Assembly: GCF_025165815.1 (NCBI RefSeq) | Contig: NZ_JAFFZE010000025.1 | Span: forward strand, 1-64,000 | Direction: 5' to 3' | Length of the DNA stretch: 64,000 bases | Origin: Actinophytocola gossypii | Lineage (GTDB): Bacteria; Actinomycetota; Actinomycetes; Mycobacteriales; Pseudonocardiaceae | Shown: positions 15,962-25,763 of the stretch, one piece after another | How the letters are laid out: the number at the start of each line of letters is the position of its first letter | Position numbering within the stretch: the first letter of the stretch is position 1 | Translations under genes and position numbers: made by a program | Notes under the pieces: model-generated | What the model was told of the DNA's origin: nothing | Database searches by the model: none | What the model saw: only the letters and a program-made list of their open reading frames with translations

Positions 15962-17782
15962 TCAGCCGATGACGGTCAAACTGCGCACAACGGTCTCGCA
16001 CGCGGCGTCGACCGGCTCGCGCCTGCCGTCGGTGCCGTACTGGCAGCCGACACTCACCTGTGCGCGACCGTCGAAGATCACGTACCAGCGCACGAGGGCG
16101 TCGGACAGCTGCTCGCGGTAGTGGATCACGTCCCGGCCGGCGAACCGCGCGTCCTCGTCGAAGCCGGTGAACCGGCCGTCGGACCGCTCGTAGTCGGCGC
16201 GCAGCCCGCCGACCGCGCGGGCCCGGTCCTCGGTGCTGTCGAACGCGAGCCGCTTCTGCTCGACCAGCAGCCGGTCGGCCTCGCGTTCGCGGCCGACCGG
16301 TTTGAGCTCGGTGCGCAGCAGGTCGCCGTCGCCGCCGGTCTGCCGCCAGCCGTCGGGCAGCGCGAACTGGTACTCGTACTGCGCGATCACCCGGCTCGGC
16401 CGCTGCGGCGGCTGCGTGGAGGTGGTCGGCGTGGCTCGCCGGACCGGGTCGTCGTCGCTGGTGAGCGCCAGCACCGCCACGGCGACCGTGGCCGCGACGA
16501 CCAGCAGGGCGCCGGCGGCCAACAGGCGGCGGACGCGCGGGGTCGGGCCGGGTGGCGGCGGTGGCGGAGCGGGCGCGGGAGGCGGCGGCGGGGGTGGTCT
16601 CGTCGGTCGGGCCGGCTCGGCGGGCGCCGAGGTGTCGGCCGTGGCGCGCAGGGCGCCTCTGGCCACCACCGTCTCCGGCTGGTCGAGCGTGGTCGGCACG
16701 ACGCCGGTGCGCTGGTGCACCAGGCGCGACACCAGCGGGATCCGGCTCGATCCGCCGACCAGGAAGATCCCGGCGAGGTCGGGCGGCCGCACCCCGGACT
16801 CGCGGATCGTGGCCGCGGTCAGCTCGGCCGCCCGGTCGACCGACGGGCCGATGAGCCGCTCCAGGTCGTCCCGGGTGACGTGCACGTCCGGGAACGGCGG
16901 CGGCATCGGGACGTCGGTGTAGGCGTGCCGGGACAGGGTCTCCTTGGCGCCGCGCACGTCCTGGTGGATCACCCGCCGCCGGCGCCGGTCGGGCAGCTCG
17001 CGGCCCTCGATGAGCGCCCGCCACGCGTCGTCGTCGACGCCGCCGACCACCGAGCCGACGTGGTCGAGGAGCAGCTGGTCGACGTCCGCGCCGCCGAAGT
17101 GGGGGTCGCCGCGGGTGGCGAGCACCTGGAACGCCGGCGTCCGGGTCGCGCCGGGCGGGCGGGGGACGGCGCGGACCACGGAGACGTCGACGGTGCCGCC
17201 GCCGACGTCGAGCACGGCGAGCGCGAACGGGGGACTCGCGGGACGGGAACGTACGACTCGCGGGTCGGGAGCGTACGACTCGCGCGACGGGAAGGTACGG
17301 CTCGCGGTGTGGAAGACGGTGTGGAAGACGGCGGCGGCCACGGGTTCGGGGATGAGGGTGGTGCGGTGGGCCAGGGCGACGGCGGACTGGCGGAGGACCT
17401 GGGTGCGGACGCCGCCCCAGTCGGCGGGGTGGGTGAGGACGAGCTGGTCGACCTCGGCGCCGCCGGCGAACCGGCGGGCCTCGGCGACGGCACGGGTGAG
17501 TACGGCGCGGATCGCGTCGCGGGCCGGGACGACGCTGGCGCCGAGCAGGAGCTCCCGCTCGTCGATCCGCCGCTTCGGGTGCGGCTCGTAGCGGGACGGG
17601 TCGACCGCGGCGTGCCGGTCGGCCTCCTGCCCGACGAACAGCGTGCCGTCGACGTCCGCGTACACCGCCGAGGACATCAGCGGGTGGCCGTCGACCGCCA
17701 CGACCTGCGGGTCGCGGCCGTGTACCGAGACCGCGACACAGGTGCTGGACGTGCCGAAGTCGACGGCCACCCGCAGTGTCAT
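15962..17782 (-). CDS. Type VII secretion-associated Hsp70-fold membrane protein (Rv3446c-like)
   Basis: A 606-residue protein. Residues 1-380 have the actin/Hsp70 ATPase fold: phosphate-1 loop RVAVDFGTSSTCVAV, phosphate-2 loop LAVLDVGGGTVDVS, and the adenosine motif IFLVGGSSRIPLV. A Pro-rich linker, one membrane helix (LLAAGALLVVAATVAVAVLAL) and an extracytoplasmic domain (residues 430-606) follow. This layout matches the type VII secretion-associated protein encoded between the WXG100 genes and eccC4 in mycobacteria. It starts 12 bases after eccC. A 22-bp tandem repeat inserts about 25 residues before the phosphate-2 loop (see 17233-17330). Confidence 0.85.
   Translation of the reverse strand: MTLRVAVDFGTSSTCVAVSVHGRDPQVVAVDGHPLMSSAVYADVDGTLFVGQEADRHAAVDPSRYEPHPKRRIDERELLLGASVVPARDAIRAVLTRAVAEARRFAGGAEVDQLVLTHPADWGGVRTQVLRQSAVALAHRTTLIPEPVAAAVFHTVFHTASRTFPSRESYAPDPRVVRSRPASPPFALAVLDVGGGTVDVSVVRAVPRPPGATRTPAFQVLATRGDPHFGGADVDQLLLDHVGSVVGGVDDDAWRALIEGRELPDRRRRRVIHQDVRGAKETLSRHAYTDVPMPPPFPDVHVTRDDLERLIGPSVDRAAELTAATIRESGVRPPDLAGIFLVGGSSRIPLVSRLVHQRTGVVPTTLDQPETVVARGALRATADTSAPAEPARPTRPPPPPPPAPAPPPPPPGPTPRVRRLLAAGALLVVAATVAVAVLALTSDDDPVRRATPTTSTQPPQRPSRVIAQYEYQFALPDGWRQTGGDGDLLRTELKPVGREREADRLLVEQKRLAFDSTEDRARAVGGLRADYERSDGRFTGFDEDARFAGRDVIHYREQLSDALVRWYVIFDGRAQVSVGCQYGTDGRREPVDAACETVVRSLTVIG
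17233..17330. repeat. In-gene 22-bp and 12-bp tandem repeats
   Basis: A unit of the form GACTCGCGGGACGGGAACGT(AC) starts at 17233, 17255, 17277 and partially 17299, an exact 22-base period. It is followed by two identical 12-base units GTGTGGAAGACG (17307-17318, 17319-17330) coding for VFHT twice. Three 22-base units total 66 bases, so the reading frame is kept only at multiples of three units. Confidence 0.85.
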
Positions 17783-17794
17783 GTCGCCGTCATG

Positions 17795-20700
17795 TCACTC
17801 TGGCTGGATCCAGGCCACCTGCATCAGCTGCTGGCCCGACTTGCGGCTGACCAGGGTGCCCCGGCCGGGCGGCAGCACCTTCGGCCGGACGGTGCCGATC
17901 AGGACGCCCTCGTCCTTGCTGCCGGAGCCCTGCAGCGCGGGGCTCGCGATCTCCTTCAGCTTGCCGAGCACCGGGTCGTACATCGCGCGGCCGGCACCAC
18001 CGGTACGCCGGGTGGCGACGATGTGCAGGCCGACGTCCTTGGCCTGCGGGATGAACTCGGCGAGCGGCTGGAGCGGGTTGTTGCCCTGCGGACAGACCAG
18101 GTCGTAGTCGTCGACGACGACGAACAGCTCCGGGCCCTTCCACCAGGACCGGTTGCGCAGCTCCTCCTGGGTGACGTCCGGGCCGGGCAGGCGCTTGCGC
18201 ATCGACCCGGTGATCTCCTTGACCATCCCGCCGAGCTGGTTGCTGGACACCGCGTAGCCGAGCAGGTGGTCGGTCTTGATGAAGCCCAGCATCGTGCGCC
18301 GGTAGTCGATCAGCAGGATCAGGGCTTCCTTCTTCGTGTACCGGTCGCAGATGCCCTGCACGATCGTGCGCAGCAGGTTCGTCTTGCCGGACTCGCCGTC
18401 CATCAGCGCGAAGAAGTGCGGGTCGGCGTCGAAGTCGAGGTACACCGGTGCCAGCGCGTCCTCGTTGACCCCGATCGGCACCCGCCGGGTGCCCCGCTGG
18501 TCGTCCTGGGCGATCAGCTCCTCGTAGGGCAGCGTGTCCGGCAGCAGCCGCACCTGCGGCGCTCGCCTGCCCCGCCACGCGCCGCCGACCTTCGCGATCG
18601 CGTCCTGCACGCCGGCGGCGACGTCCTGGTCGTTGCTGGAGCCGTCGATGCGCGGCAGGCCGACGAGGAAGTGCAGCTTGTCCCTGGACAGGCCGCGGCC
18701 TGGCTGGCCGGCCGGCACGTTGACCGCGACGCGGCGGTCGACCTCGGACTCGCTCGGGTCACCGAGACGCAGCTCGAACCGGGTGCCGAGCAGGTCCTTG
18801 AGCGCCGGGCGGATCTCCGCCCACCGGTTGGCCGACACCACGAGGTGCACGCCGTAGGACAGGCCCTGCGCGGCGAGGTTGAGCACCTGCGGCTCGACGG
18901 CCTCGAACTCCTGGCGGAAGTTCAGCCAGCCGTCGACGATCAGGAAGACGTCACCCCACTTGTCCTCCTGCAGCTCGCCGCGCCGCTTGCGGTTGCGGAA
19001 GTCGGTCATCGAGTCGATGCCCTTGTCCCGGAACAGCTGTTCGCGCTCGGTCATCAGCGCGGAGACCTCGGCGACCATGCGGCGCACCTTGTCCGGGTCG
19101 AGCCGGCCGGCGACGCCACCGACGTGCGGCAGGCCCTGCAGCGACGCCATGGTGCCACCGCCGAGGTCGATGCAGTAGAACTGCACCTCCTCCGCGGTGT
19201 GCGTGAGCGCCATCGACATGATCAGCGTGCGCAGCAGCATCGACTTGCCGGACTGCGGACCGCCGGCGACCGCGGCGTGGCCCGCGGCACCGGAGAAGTC
19301 GGCCCACAGCAGGTCGCGGCGCTGCTCGAACGGCTTGTCGATCAGGCCGAGCGGCGGCTGCAGGCGGCCGTTGCCGAAGAAGCCGACCGGCGAGAGGCCG
19401 CGGTCCTCGGTGGGCTGCAGCGGCGGCAGCAGGGTGTCCAGCGAGTTCGGGGTGTCCAGCGGCGGCAGCCACACCTCGTGCGCGGGCGGGCCCTGACCGA
19501 TCAGCCTGCTGACGATGACGTCGAGCTCGCTCGGTTCGGTCGGGTTGTTGCCCTCCGGCTTCGGCGCCTCCTTGGGCTGCTCGACCGGCTTCTCCGGCTC
19601 CTTGGGGATCTCCACGAAGTCGGGCACGAACAACTTCGCGCGCCGGTCGCCGCTGATCGGCGCGGCCGGGCCGACCGCGGCCTGGATGCCGGCCGGGCGG
19701 TAGGCGCCGGAGACGTAGGACGCCTTGAACCGGACCATCGTCGAGGTGTCGAACTTGAGGTAGCCGGAACCGGGGATGGACGGCAGCTCGAACGCGTCCG
19801 GCACGCCGATGGCCGCGCGGGACTCGGCGGCGGAGAACGTCTTCAGACCGATCCGGTAGGACAGGTGCGAGTCCAGGCCGCGCAGCTTGCCCTCCTCGAG
19901 CCGCTGCGAGGCGAGCAGCATGTGCATCTGCAGCGAGCGGCCGAGTCGGCCGATGGCGACGAACAGGTCGATGAAGTCCGGCTTGGCCGACAGCAGCTCG
20001 GAGAACTCGTCGACCACGATGAACAACGCGGGCAGCGGGTCGAGGTCGGCGCCGTTCTCGCGGGCCTTCTCGTACTCCCAGACGTTCTTGAAGTTGCCGC
20101 CGTTCTTGAGCGCCTCCTGGCGCCGGTTCATCTCGCCGGCCAGGGCGTCCTTCATGCGGTCGACCAGGGTCAGCTGGTCCTGCAGGTTGGTGATGGTCGC
20201 GGCCACGTGCGGCGCGGAGTCCAGTCCGAGGAACGTCGCGCCACCCTTGAAGTCGACGAGCACGAAGTTCAGCGTCGACGACGAGTGCGTGGCCAGCATG
20301 CCCAGCACGAGCGTGCGCAGGAACTCGGACTTACCGGAACCGGTGGCGCCGATGCACAGGCCGTGCGGGCCCATGCCCTCCATCGCGGCTTCCTTGATGT
20401 CCAGCTCGACCGGCTGACCGAACTCGCCGACACCGAACGGCACCCGGTAGCGGTCGCGGATCGGCCGGGGCCGCCACGCCTGCTGCACGTCGAAGGTCAT
20501 CGGGTCGCCGGGGATGCCGAGCAGCTCAAGCAGCGTCGGGTTGGACAGCAGCGGCTCGTCGCCGCCCTCGTCGGCGGACGCCGCGCCGAGCCGGTACGGC
20601 GAGAGCTTGCGGGCCAGCGCCTCGGCCTCGGCGATCGTCATCGTGTCCGGCTTGGCGAACCACTCGACGCCGCTGGCGCTGCGGGCACCGAGCCGGTCCC

Positions 20701-21796
20701 GTTCGACGACCAGCCGCAGGCCGCGGCGGGCGGTGAGGTTGCCGAGGCTCTCGGACAGGTCCATCAGCGTGACGCCGACCAGACCCTCCTCCAGGATGAT
20801 CTGCTCCTCGCGGGTGACCTCGCCGTCGTCGAGGACGATCAGCACCTGCGGCTGGTCGGGCTGCGGCGGGGCGTTGCGGGTGAACCGCTGCCGGTCGCGC
20901 AGCTCCTCGTCGAGCCAGGCCTCCACCTGGGCGAGCGAGCCGGCCATCATCCGCAGCGCGCCGATGCCGTCGACCATCGTCGGGTGCTGGGTGTGCGGGA
21001 GCCACTTGGCCCACTCCCACTCCTCCTTGGCCCGGCCGGAGGTGACGACCGCGATCAGCACGTCGTCGGGGGTGTGGAAGGTGACCAGCTGGGCGATCAG
21101 CGCCCTGGCCAGGCCGCGGGTCAGCTCCTTCTCGCCGGTCAGGCCGACCGCGGCGAACCCGCGGACGGCGACCTGGATCGGCAGCTCGGGCACGATCGAG
21201 TGGGCGCGGACGAACCGGCGCAGCGCCAGCGTGGCGATCGGCTCCAGCTCGTCGACCGGGCCGGTCTGCGGCGGCACCAGGCGGGTGGCGAGGCGCTGGG
21301 AGCCCCGGCCGGCGCGCAGGTGGCAGAAGTCGGGGTCGGACTGGCGGCGCTCCCACATCCGGCGGCTGGTGGCGATCGACCACAGCGCCTGCGGGTCGGG
21401 GTGCACCCACTCCAGGGCGGCGCGCTGGTCGAGGGAGGCCTCGCGGGCGCGGTCGCGCATCTGGCCGAGGTAACGCAGGTAGTCCTTGCGGTCCTCGTTC
21501 ATCTCGGCCTTCTTCTGGCCGCCGCCGCGGTTCTGGCCCATCATGCCGACCATCGAGAACATCATCATCATGGGGAACAGCAGCGTCATCGGGCTCCGGC
21601 CGATCGCGCCGCCCGCGGTGAACAGCAGCGCCATCATGCCGAGCATCGCCACGACCATCACGACCGGCATCAGCTTCATCAGGATGTTGCCGGGGATGAC
21701 GCGGGGTACCTCGGGCGGCGGCTCGAGGTGGACCTCGCCGCCGGGCTGGCGAGGCGCCGCCAACCGCGGTGACCGCTTGAACTGAAGCGTGCTCAC
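17795..21796 (-). CDS. eccC: ESX secretion ATPase EccC (ESX-4 type)
   Basis: The motor of the type VII secretion system, a membrane-anchored FtsK/SpoIIIE-family ATPase that recognises WXG100 substrates. The 1333-residue protein has two membrane helices (about residues 38-88, including a Met-rich hairpin LLFPMMMMFSMVGMMG) and three ATPase domains. Walker A motifs are GATGSGKSE (about 482), GGPQSGKSM (about 843) and MDGESGKTN (about 1131). Walker B in domain 1 is LFIVVDEFSE and in domain 3 LFVVVDDYD. In domain 2 it reads VFLIVDGWLN, without the second acidic residue, as expected for the degenerate middle domain. It starts with GTG and is divergent from eccD. Confidence 0.97.
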   Translation of the reverse strand: MSTLQFKRSPRLAAPRQPGGEVHLEPPPEVPRVIPGNILMKLMPVVMVVAMLGMMALLFTAGGAIGRSPMTLLFPMMMMFSMVGMMGQNRGGGQKKAEMNEDRKDYLRYLGQMRDRAREASLDQRAALEWVHPDPQALWSIATSRRMWERRQSDPDFCHLRAGRGSQRLATRLVPPQTGPVDELEPIATLALRRFVRAHSIVPELPIQVAVRGFAAVGLTGEKELTRGLARALIAQLVTFHTPDDVLIAVVTSGRAKEEWEWAKWLPHTQHPTMVDGIGALRMMAGSLAQVEAWLDEELRDRQRFTRNAPPQPDQPQVLIVLDDGEVTREEQIILEEGLVGVTLMDLSESLGNLTARRGLRLVVERDRLGARSASGVEWFAKPDTMTIAEAEALARKLSPYRLGAASADEGGDEPLLSNPTLLELLGIPGDPMTFDVQQAWRPRPIRDRYRVPFGVGEFGQPVELDIKEAAMEGMGPHGLCIGATGSGKSEFLRTLVLGMLATHSSSTLNFVLVDFKGGATFLGLDSAPHVAATITNLQDQLTLVDRMKDALAGEMNRRQEALKNGGNFKNVWEYEKARENGADLDPLPALFIVVDEFSELLSAKPDFIDLFVAIGRLGRSLQMHMLLASQRLEEGKLRGLDSHLSYRIGLKTFSAAESRAAIGVPDAFELPSIPGSGYLKFDTSTMVRFKASYVSGAYRPAGIQAAVGPAAPISGDRRAKLFVPDFVEIPKEPEKPVEQPKEAPKPEGNNPTEPSELDVIVSRLIGQGPPAHEVWLPPLDTPNSLDTLLPPLQPTEDRGLSPVGFFGNGRLQPPLGLIDKPFEQRRDLLWADFSGAAGHAAVAGGPQSGKSMLLRTLIMSMALTHTAEEVQFYCIDLGGGTMASLQGLPHVGGVAGRLDPDKVRRMVAEVSALMTEREQLFRDKGIDSMTDFRNRKRRGELQEDKWGDVFLIVDGWLNFRQEFEAVEPQVLNLAAQGLSYGVHLVVSANRWAEIRPALKDLLGTRFELRLGDPSESEVDRRVAVNVPAGQPGRGLSRDKLHFLVGLPRIDGSSNDQDVAAGVQDAIAKVGGAWRGRRAPQVRLLPDTLPYEELIAQDDQRGTRRVPIGVNEDALAPVYLDFDADPHFFALMDGESGKTNLLRTIVQGICDRYTKKEALILLIDYRRTMLGFIKTDHLLGYAVSSNQLGGMVKEITGSMRKRLPGPDVTQEELRNRSWWKGPELFVVVDDYDLVCPQGNNPLQPLAEFIPQAKDVGLHIVATRRTGGAGRAMYDPVLGKLKEIASPALQGSGSKDEGVLIGTVRPKVLPPGRGTLVSRKSGQQLMQVAWIQPE

Positions 21797-22031
21797 AGGT
21801 CCGCCTCCCCGGAATCAACCCTGTCCGCCTCGCAGGCTCGGTGTCGCCGCTCGCGGTCGCCCTGCGTCAGTGGTTCGCTCGCAAGCGCGCTCACCTTAAT
21901 GTGCCCCCGTACGTCTTCAGACCGTTTCTTGCGGAACCCGCGCACGCGCCGGAACCGGTACGGCCATACTAGGGGCCGCCACCGACGGCAAGAGGTGGTT
22001 ATCGAAGTACGGGACAGTGAGGGGGCTCGCG
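21797..22031. promoter_or_regulatory. Divergent promoter region eccC / eccD
   Basis: 235 bases between the divergent starts of eccC and eccD. It must contain promoters for both secretion operons. A TACTAGG stretch near 21967 could be the -10 of eccD, but no -35 at standard spacing is convincing. No repeat or riboswitch-like structure was seen. Confidence 0.4.
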
Positions 22032-23435
22032 GTGGCAACCGGGACGACGGTGTTCAGCCGAGTGACGGTGGTGGCGCCGAGAACACGGATCGACGTCGCG
22101 CTGCCCGCCGGGGTCGCGGTGGCCGACCTGCTGCCGATGCTGCTGGAGATGGCCAAGGAGACCACCCCGGACGGCGGCGCGCGGCACGGGGGCTGGTGCC
22201 TGGCCAAGCTGGGCGACAACCCGCTGGACCCGAGCCGGACGCTGGCCTCGCTCGGTGTGGTCGACGGCGAGCTGCTGCAGCTGCGCAAGCGCGCCGAGAA
22301 CCCGCCGCCGCCGCTGTACGACGACGTGGTGGACGCGATCGCGGAGTCCTCTCCGGACAGCTACCGGCCGTGGACCAAGCAGACCGCGAACCGCATCGGC
22401 TACATCGCCGGGGCGCTCGCGCTGGTGGTGGCCGCGGTCACGGTGCTGATGGCCGGCCCGATGTTCGGCGGCTCACATGTCGGCGCCGCGGTCGCCGCGG
22501 GGGCGACGGCCGTGGTCGCGGTCGCGCTCGGTGCGGTGATCGCCCGCGCGTACCAGGCCCAGACCGCGGGCGTGCTGATCGCCGCGGCGGGCGGACTGCC
22601 GATGGCGTTCGTCTCCGGCCTCTACATCGTGCCCGGCGCGACCGGACGGGCGAGCCTGCTGCTCGCGAGCGCGCTGGTGCTGATCGTGGCCTCCGCGTCG
22701 ATCATGGTGATCGGCGCCGGGGTGACCGCGTTCGTCGCCGCCGGAACGGCCGCGCTGATCGGGGTGATCGCCTTCGCGATCGCGACCCTGATCGCGCACC
22801 CGGCACCGGGCATCGCCGCCGGCACCACCGCGGTCGCGCTCGCCGGGTTGTCGGTGCTGCCCCGGCTGACCATCCAGCTGGCCAGACTGCCGCTGCCGAA
22901 CGTGCCGGGCAGCGCCGAGGACCTCAAGGAGGACACCGGCTTCCCGGACTACCGCTCGATCGAGCGGCGTGCGGGCCTCGCGCACGAGTACATGACCGGA
23001 ATGATCATCGGCTGCGGCACGGCCTCGGCCATCGGCGCGATCATCACCGCCGGCAAGGGCGACTTCTGGGCGATCGCGATGGCGATCGCGGCCACCCTGG
23101 TGCTGTTGCTGCGGGCCCGCACCTACGCCAACGGCAGCCAGGCGATCGCGCTGCTGGCGACCGGCATGTTGTCCGCGGCCGGCATCCTGGTCGGCTGGAT
23201 CCTCAGCATGGACACCGTCGGGCGGCTGCTGTGGGTGTTCGGCACGCTGGTGCTGATCGGGGCCGCGGCCCTGGTGCTCGGCGTGATCTTCCCCGAGCAG
23301 CGGTTCTCGCCGCCGCTGCGCCGCACGGTGGAGATCATCGAGGCCATCTGCATCGCGGTGCTGCTCCCGCTCGCGCTGGCGGTGATGAACCTCTACGCCG
23401 TGCTGCGCAGCGTCAACATCCTGCCGAGCCAGTGA
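22032..23435 (+). CDS. eccD: ESX membrane channel protein EccD
   Basis: A core membrane component of the ESX complex. The 467-residue protein has a ubiquitin-like N-terminal domain (FSRVTVVAPRTRIDVALPAG to about residue 95, ending ELLQLRKRAENPPPP) and then about 11 membrane helices. These fit the EccD/YukD family and its usual length. The GTG at 22032 follows an AGGGGG ribosome-binding site by six bases and is preferred to the GTG at 22017. Its stop overlaps the mycP start (TGATG), so the two are coupled. Confidence 0.95.
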   Translation: MATGTTVFSRVTVVAPRTRIDVALPAGVAVADLLPMLLEMAKETTPDGGARHGGWCLAKLGDNPLDPSRTLASLGVVDGELLQLRKRAENPPPPLYDDVVDAIAESSPDSYRPWTKQTANRIGYIAGALALVVAAVTVLMAGPMFGGSHVGAAVAAGATAVVAVALGAVIARAYQAQTAGVLIAAAGGLPMAFVSGLYIVPGATGRASLLLASALVLIVASASIMVIGAGVTAFVAAGTAALIGVIAFAIATLIAHPAPGIAAGTTAVALAGLSVLPRLTIQLARLPLPNVPGSAEDLKEDTGFPDYRSIERRAGLAHEYMTGMIIGCGTASAIGAIITAGKGDFWAIAMAIAATLVLLLRARTYANGSQAIALLATGMLSAAGILVGWILSMDTVGRLLWVFGTLVLIGAAALVLGVIFPEQRFSPPLRRTVEIIEAICIAVLLPLALAVMNLYAVLRSVNILPSQ

Positions 23436-24877
23436 TGGCACGGGGCCGACTGACCGCCCGCCTGCTCGCGGCCGCGCTGCTGGCCGTGCTGGTGCCGGCC
23501 GCCCCGGTGGCGAACGCGCAGCCGGACGACGCCACCGACCCGACCCCGGCCGGCCCGCAGCCCCCGCCGCTCGGCGACGACCGCGCGGTTCCCGACGACG
23601 ACGGCAAGCCCGACCTCACCTACACCAGGACCGACGAGGGCTGTGTGCAGGCCCTGGACGGCAGCGTGGAGTTGGAGGACAAGGCCTGGGGCCAGGACGT
23701 GCTGCAGTTCGGGGAACTGCAGCAGTTCGCGACCGGCGCGGGCCAGACCGTCGCGGTGATCGACACCGGGGTGAACGCGCACGACTACCTGGCCGGCCGG
23801 CTCAAGGGCGGCGGCGACTACGTGGCGGACGGCGGCGACGGGCTGGACGACTGCGACGGCCACGGCACCCAGGTCGCCGGGATCATCGCCGCCAAGCCGA
23901 CCTCCGACAACATCGGCTTCCGGGGCATCGCGCCGGACGCGACGATCCTGAGCATCCGGCAGTCCAGCGAGTACTACGAGTTCAAGCCGCCGGAGGGCTC
24001 CAACCTGCCGGAGAAGCCGTCGGCCGGCAGCCTGAAGACGCTGGCCAAGGCCGTGGTTTCGGCCGCGAACCAGGGCGCCGACGTGATCAACATGTCGGTG
24101 GACAGCTGCCGCCCGGCGACCGCGCCGATCACCGAGGACGAGCGCAACCTCCAGCGCGCGCTGCGGTACGCGGTCGAGGACCAGAACGCCGTGGTCGTCT
24201 CGTCGGCCGGCAACATCCCCTCCAAGGACTGCCCCGACCAGAACAGCTCCGACCCGACGAACCCGGACTACATCGTCACCCCGCCGTGGTTCTCCGAGTA
24301 CGTGCTCTCGGTGGCCGCCGTGGACAAGCAGGGCAACCCGGCCGACTTCTCCATGCACGGGCCGTGGGTGAGCGTGGCCGCGCCGGGCACCGAGATCATC
24401 TCGCTGAACCCGGGCGACCCCCGCGGACTGGTCAACGTGACCGCGGGAGCGGGCGGCCAACAGCCGAGCCTCATCCGAGGCACGAGCTTCGCCGCGCCCT
24501 ACGTGGCGGGGCTCGCGGCACTGGTCGCGGAGCGGTTCGAGAAGCTCGGCGAGCCGCTGACCGCGAAGCAGATCATGGATCGGATCAAGGCCACCGCGGC
24601 CCACCCGGCGGCCGAGGGCGGGCGCAACGTCCAGATCGGCTACGGCATGGTCGACCCGGTCGCCGCGCTGACCAGGATGCTTCCGTCCGAGGAGGGCATC
24701 CCGGCGGACGAGGCCATCGAGGTGCCGTTCCAGATGCCGCCGCCGCACGAGCGGAACTGGGTGCCGGTGCAGGTCGCGGTGATCGGCGCCGCGGGCGGGG
24801 TCGGGCTGCTGCTGCTGACGCTGTTCATCGTGCACACCGTCCGCCGCCAGCGGCGCGACCCCTCGGACATGATGTAG
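23435..24877 (+). CDS. mycP: Mycosin, ESX-associated subtilisin-like protease MycP
   Basis: A membrane-anchored serine protease needed for ESX complex stability. The 480-residue protein has a signal peptide (cleavage near VANA, about residue 29), the catalytic triad Asp110 (VIDTGVN), His143 (DGHGTQVAG) and Ser351 (GTSFAAPYVAG), and a C-terminal membrane helix with a basic cytosolic tail (LLLLTLFIVHTVRRQRR). Two Cys pairs typical of mycosins (EGCVQ, DDCDG, DSCRP, KDCPD) are present. It overlaps eccD by one base. In mycobacterial ESX-4 eccB4 lies next; here a PPE'/EspG' remnant ends 4 bases away on the other strand. Confidence 0.96.
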   Translation: MARGRLTARLLAAALLAVLVPAAPVANAQPDDATDPTPAGPQPPPLGDDRAVPDDDGKPDLTYTRTDEGCVQALDGSVELEDKAWGQDVLQFGELQQFATGAGQTVAVIDTGVNAHDYLAGRLKGGGDYVADGGDGLDDCDGHGTQVAGIIAAKPTSDNIGFRGIAPDATILSIRQSSEYYEFKPPEGSNLPEKPSAGSLKTLAKAVVSAANQGADVINMSVDSCRPATAPITEDERNLQRALRYAVEDQNAVVVSSAGNIPSKDCPDQNSSDPTNPDYIVTPPWFSEYVLSVAAVDKQGNPADFSMHGPWVSVAAPGTEIISLNPGDPRGLVNVTAGAGGQQPSLIRGTSFAAPYVAGLAALVAERFEKLGEPLTAKQIMDRIKATAAHPAAEGGRNVQIGYGMVDPVAALTRMLPSEEGIPADEAIEVPFQMPPPHERNWVPVQVAVIGAAGGVGLLLLTLFIVHTVRRQRRDPSDMM

Positions 24878-24880
24878 GGC

Positions 24881-25715
24881 TCAGCGGCTCCGCGCCGCCA
24901 GTCGCCGGAGTTCGGCGCGGAGGGCGGCGTGGGGCAGCGGGTTCACGCTGACCCAGTCCGCGTCGGCGGTCAGCCGCAGCCGGCCGTGTCCGGTGTCGAG
25001 CCAGCGCAGCTCGTCGCCGTCCCGCCGCCACTGGGCCGAGGAGTCGTCGCGGCGGGCGTTGCCGGCCTGGCCGTTGCCGAGCACGGACCCGAGCAGCGAG
25101 ACCATCCGTCGGGCGACCCGGTCGTCGACCTCCTCTTCGCCGTCGAGCGCGCGCCGGGGCAGGTGCGACGGCGCGGTCGTCGGCGCGTCCAACCGGGGAA
25201 CCAGGGTCGTGAGGTCGTCGGCCGCGCCCATCCGCAGCACCCGGTCGGGGCCGGCGAGGTCCTGGGTGGCCGCTGGTCAGGGCGCCGATGGCCGCGCCGA
25301 GGCCGCCGCCGGTCACCAGCCCGGCCGCGGCGGCCGCGCTCGCGGTGACGAGCAGGTCGAGCGCCGGCACGCCGGGCATCGTGGTGCGCGCGGACTGCAG
25401 GGCGCCGCCGGCGTCCTGGACCGGCTCGGCCGTCTGGCCAGCGGTGGCGGCGAGCTCGTCGATCCTGGTCACGGCGTCCTCGACCGCCAGCACCGCGCGG
25501 TCGGCGGGGGAGCCGGACCAGTACCCGGTCAGGGTCGCGAGCGAGTGGCGCAGGTCCTCGGCGAGGCGGGTGAGGGAGCTGGCGCGGTGGGTCCACTCGT
25601 CGGCGAGCGCGTCGAGCTGGGCCGGGTCGGCGTGCTCGACGACCATGACGATCAGGGTGTCGAGGGGGTAACCGGCGCAGTGGACGCCGCCGGTGACGTA
25701 GCGGTCGTGCTGCAC
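24881..25715 (-). pseudogene. Decayed PPE'-EspG' fusion
   Basis: Two broken halves in different frames. From 25715 to about 25265 the frame codes for a PPE-like N-terminal domain: RYVTGGVHCAGYPLDTLI and LTGYWSGSPADRAV align with YVSGGVNWAGFTLAELV and MNYWTGTSADKARH of the intact PPE gene at 27824-28978. From about 25264 to 24881 another frame codes for the C-terminal half of EspG: VLGNGQAGNARRDD and DELRWLDTGHGRLRLTADAD align with VVGNGQAGLATRGG and DEIRWLDTERGRLQLVAGED of EspG at 25764-26552. The first frame continues open as nonsense and the second has an upstream TGA. A deletion of the middle of a PPE/PE/EspG set that joined its ends out of frame explains this best. Confidence 0.65.
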
Positions 25716-25763
25716 GGATTCGGCGTTAGGGACGGCGGTCCTGCGCGGGCAGGGGAAGTTTCC

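Noticed and set aside
15557-21772. A 2071-codon open frame on the plus strand.
   Set aside because: It lies opposite 15494-21796, where EccC with three Walker motifs and the Hsp70-fold protein are unmistakable. High GC leaves the antisense frame open by chance.
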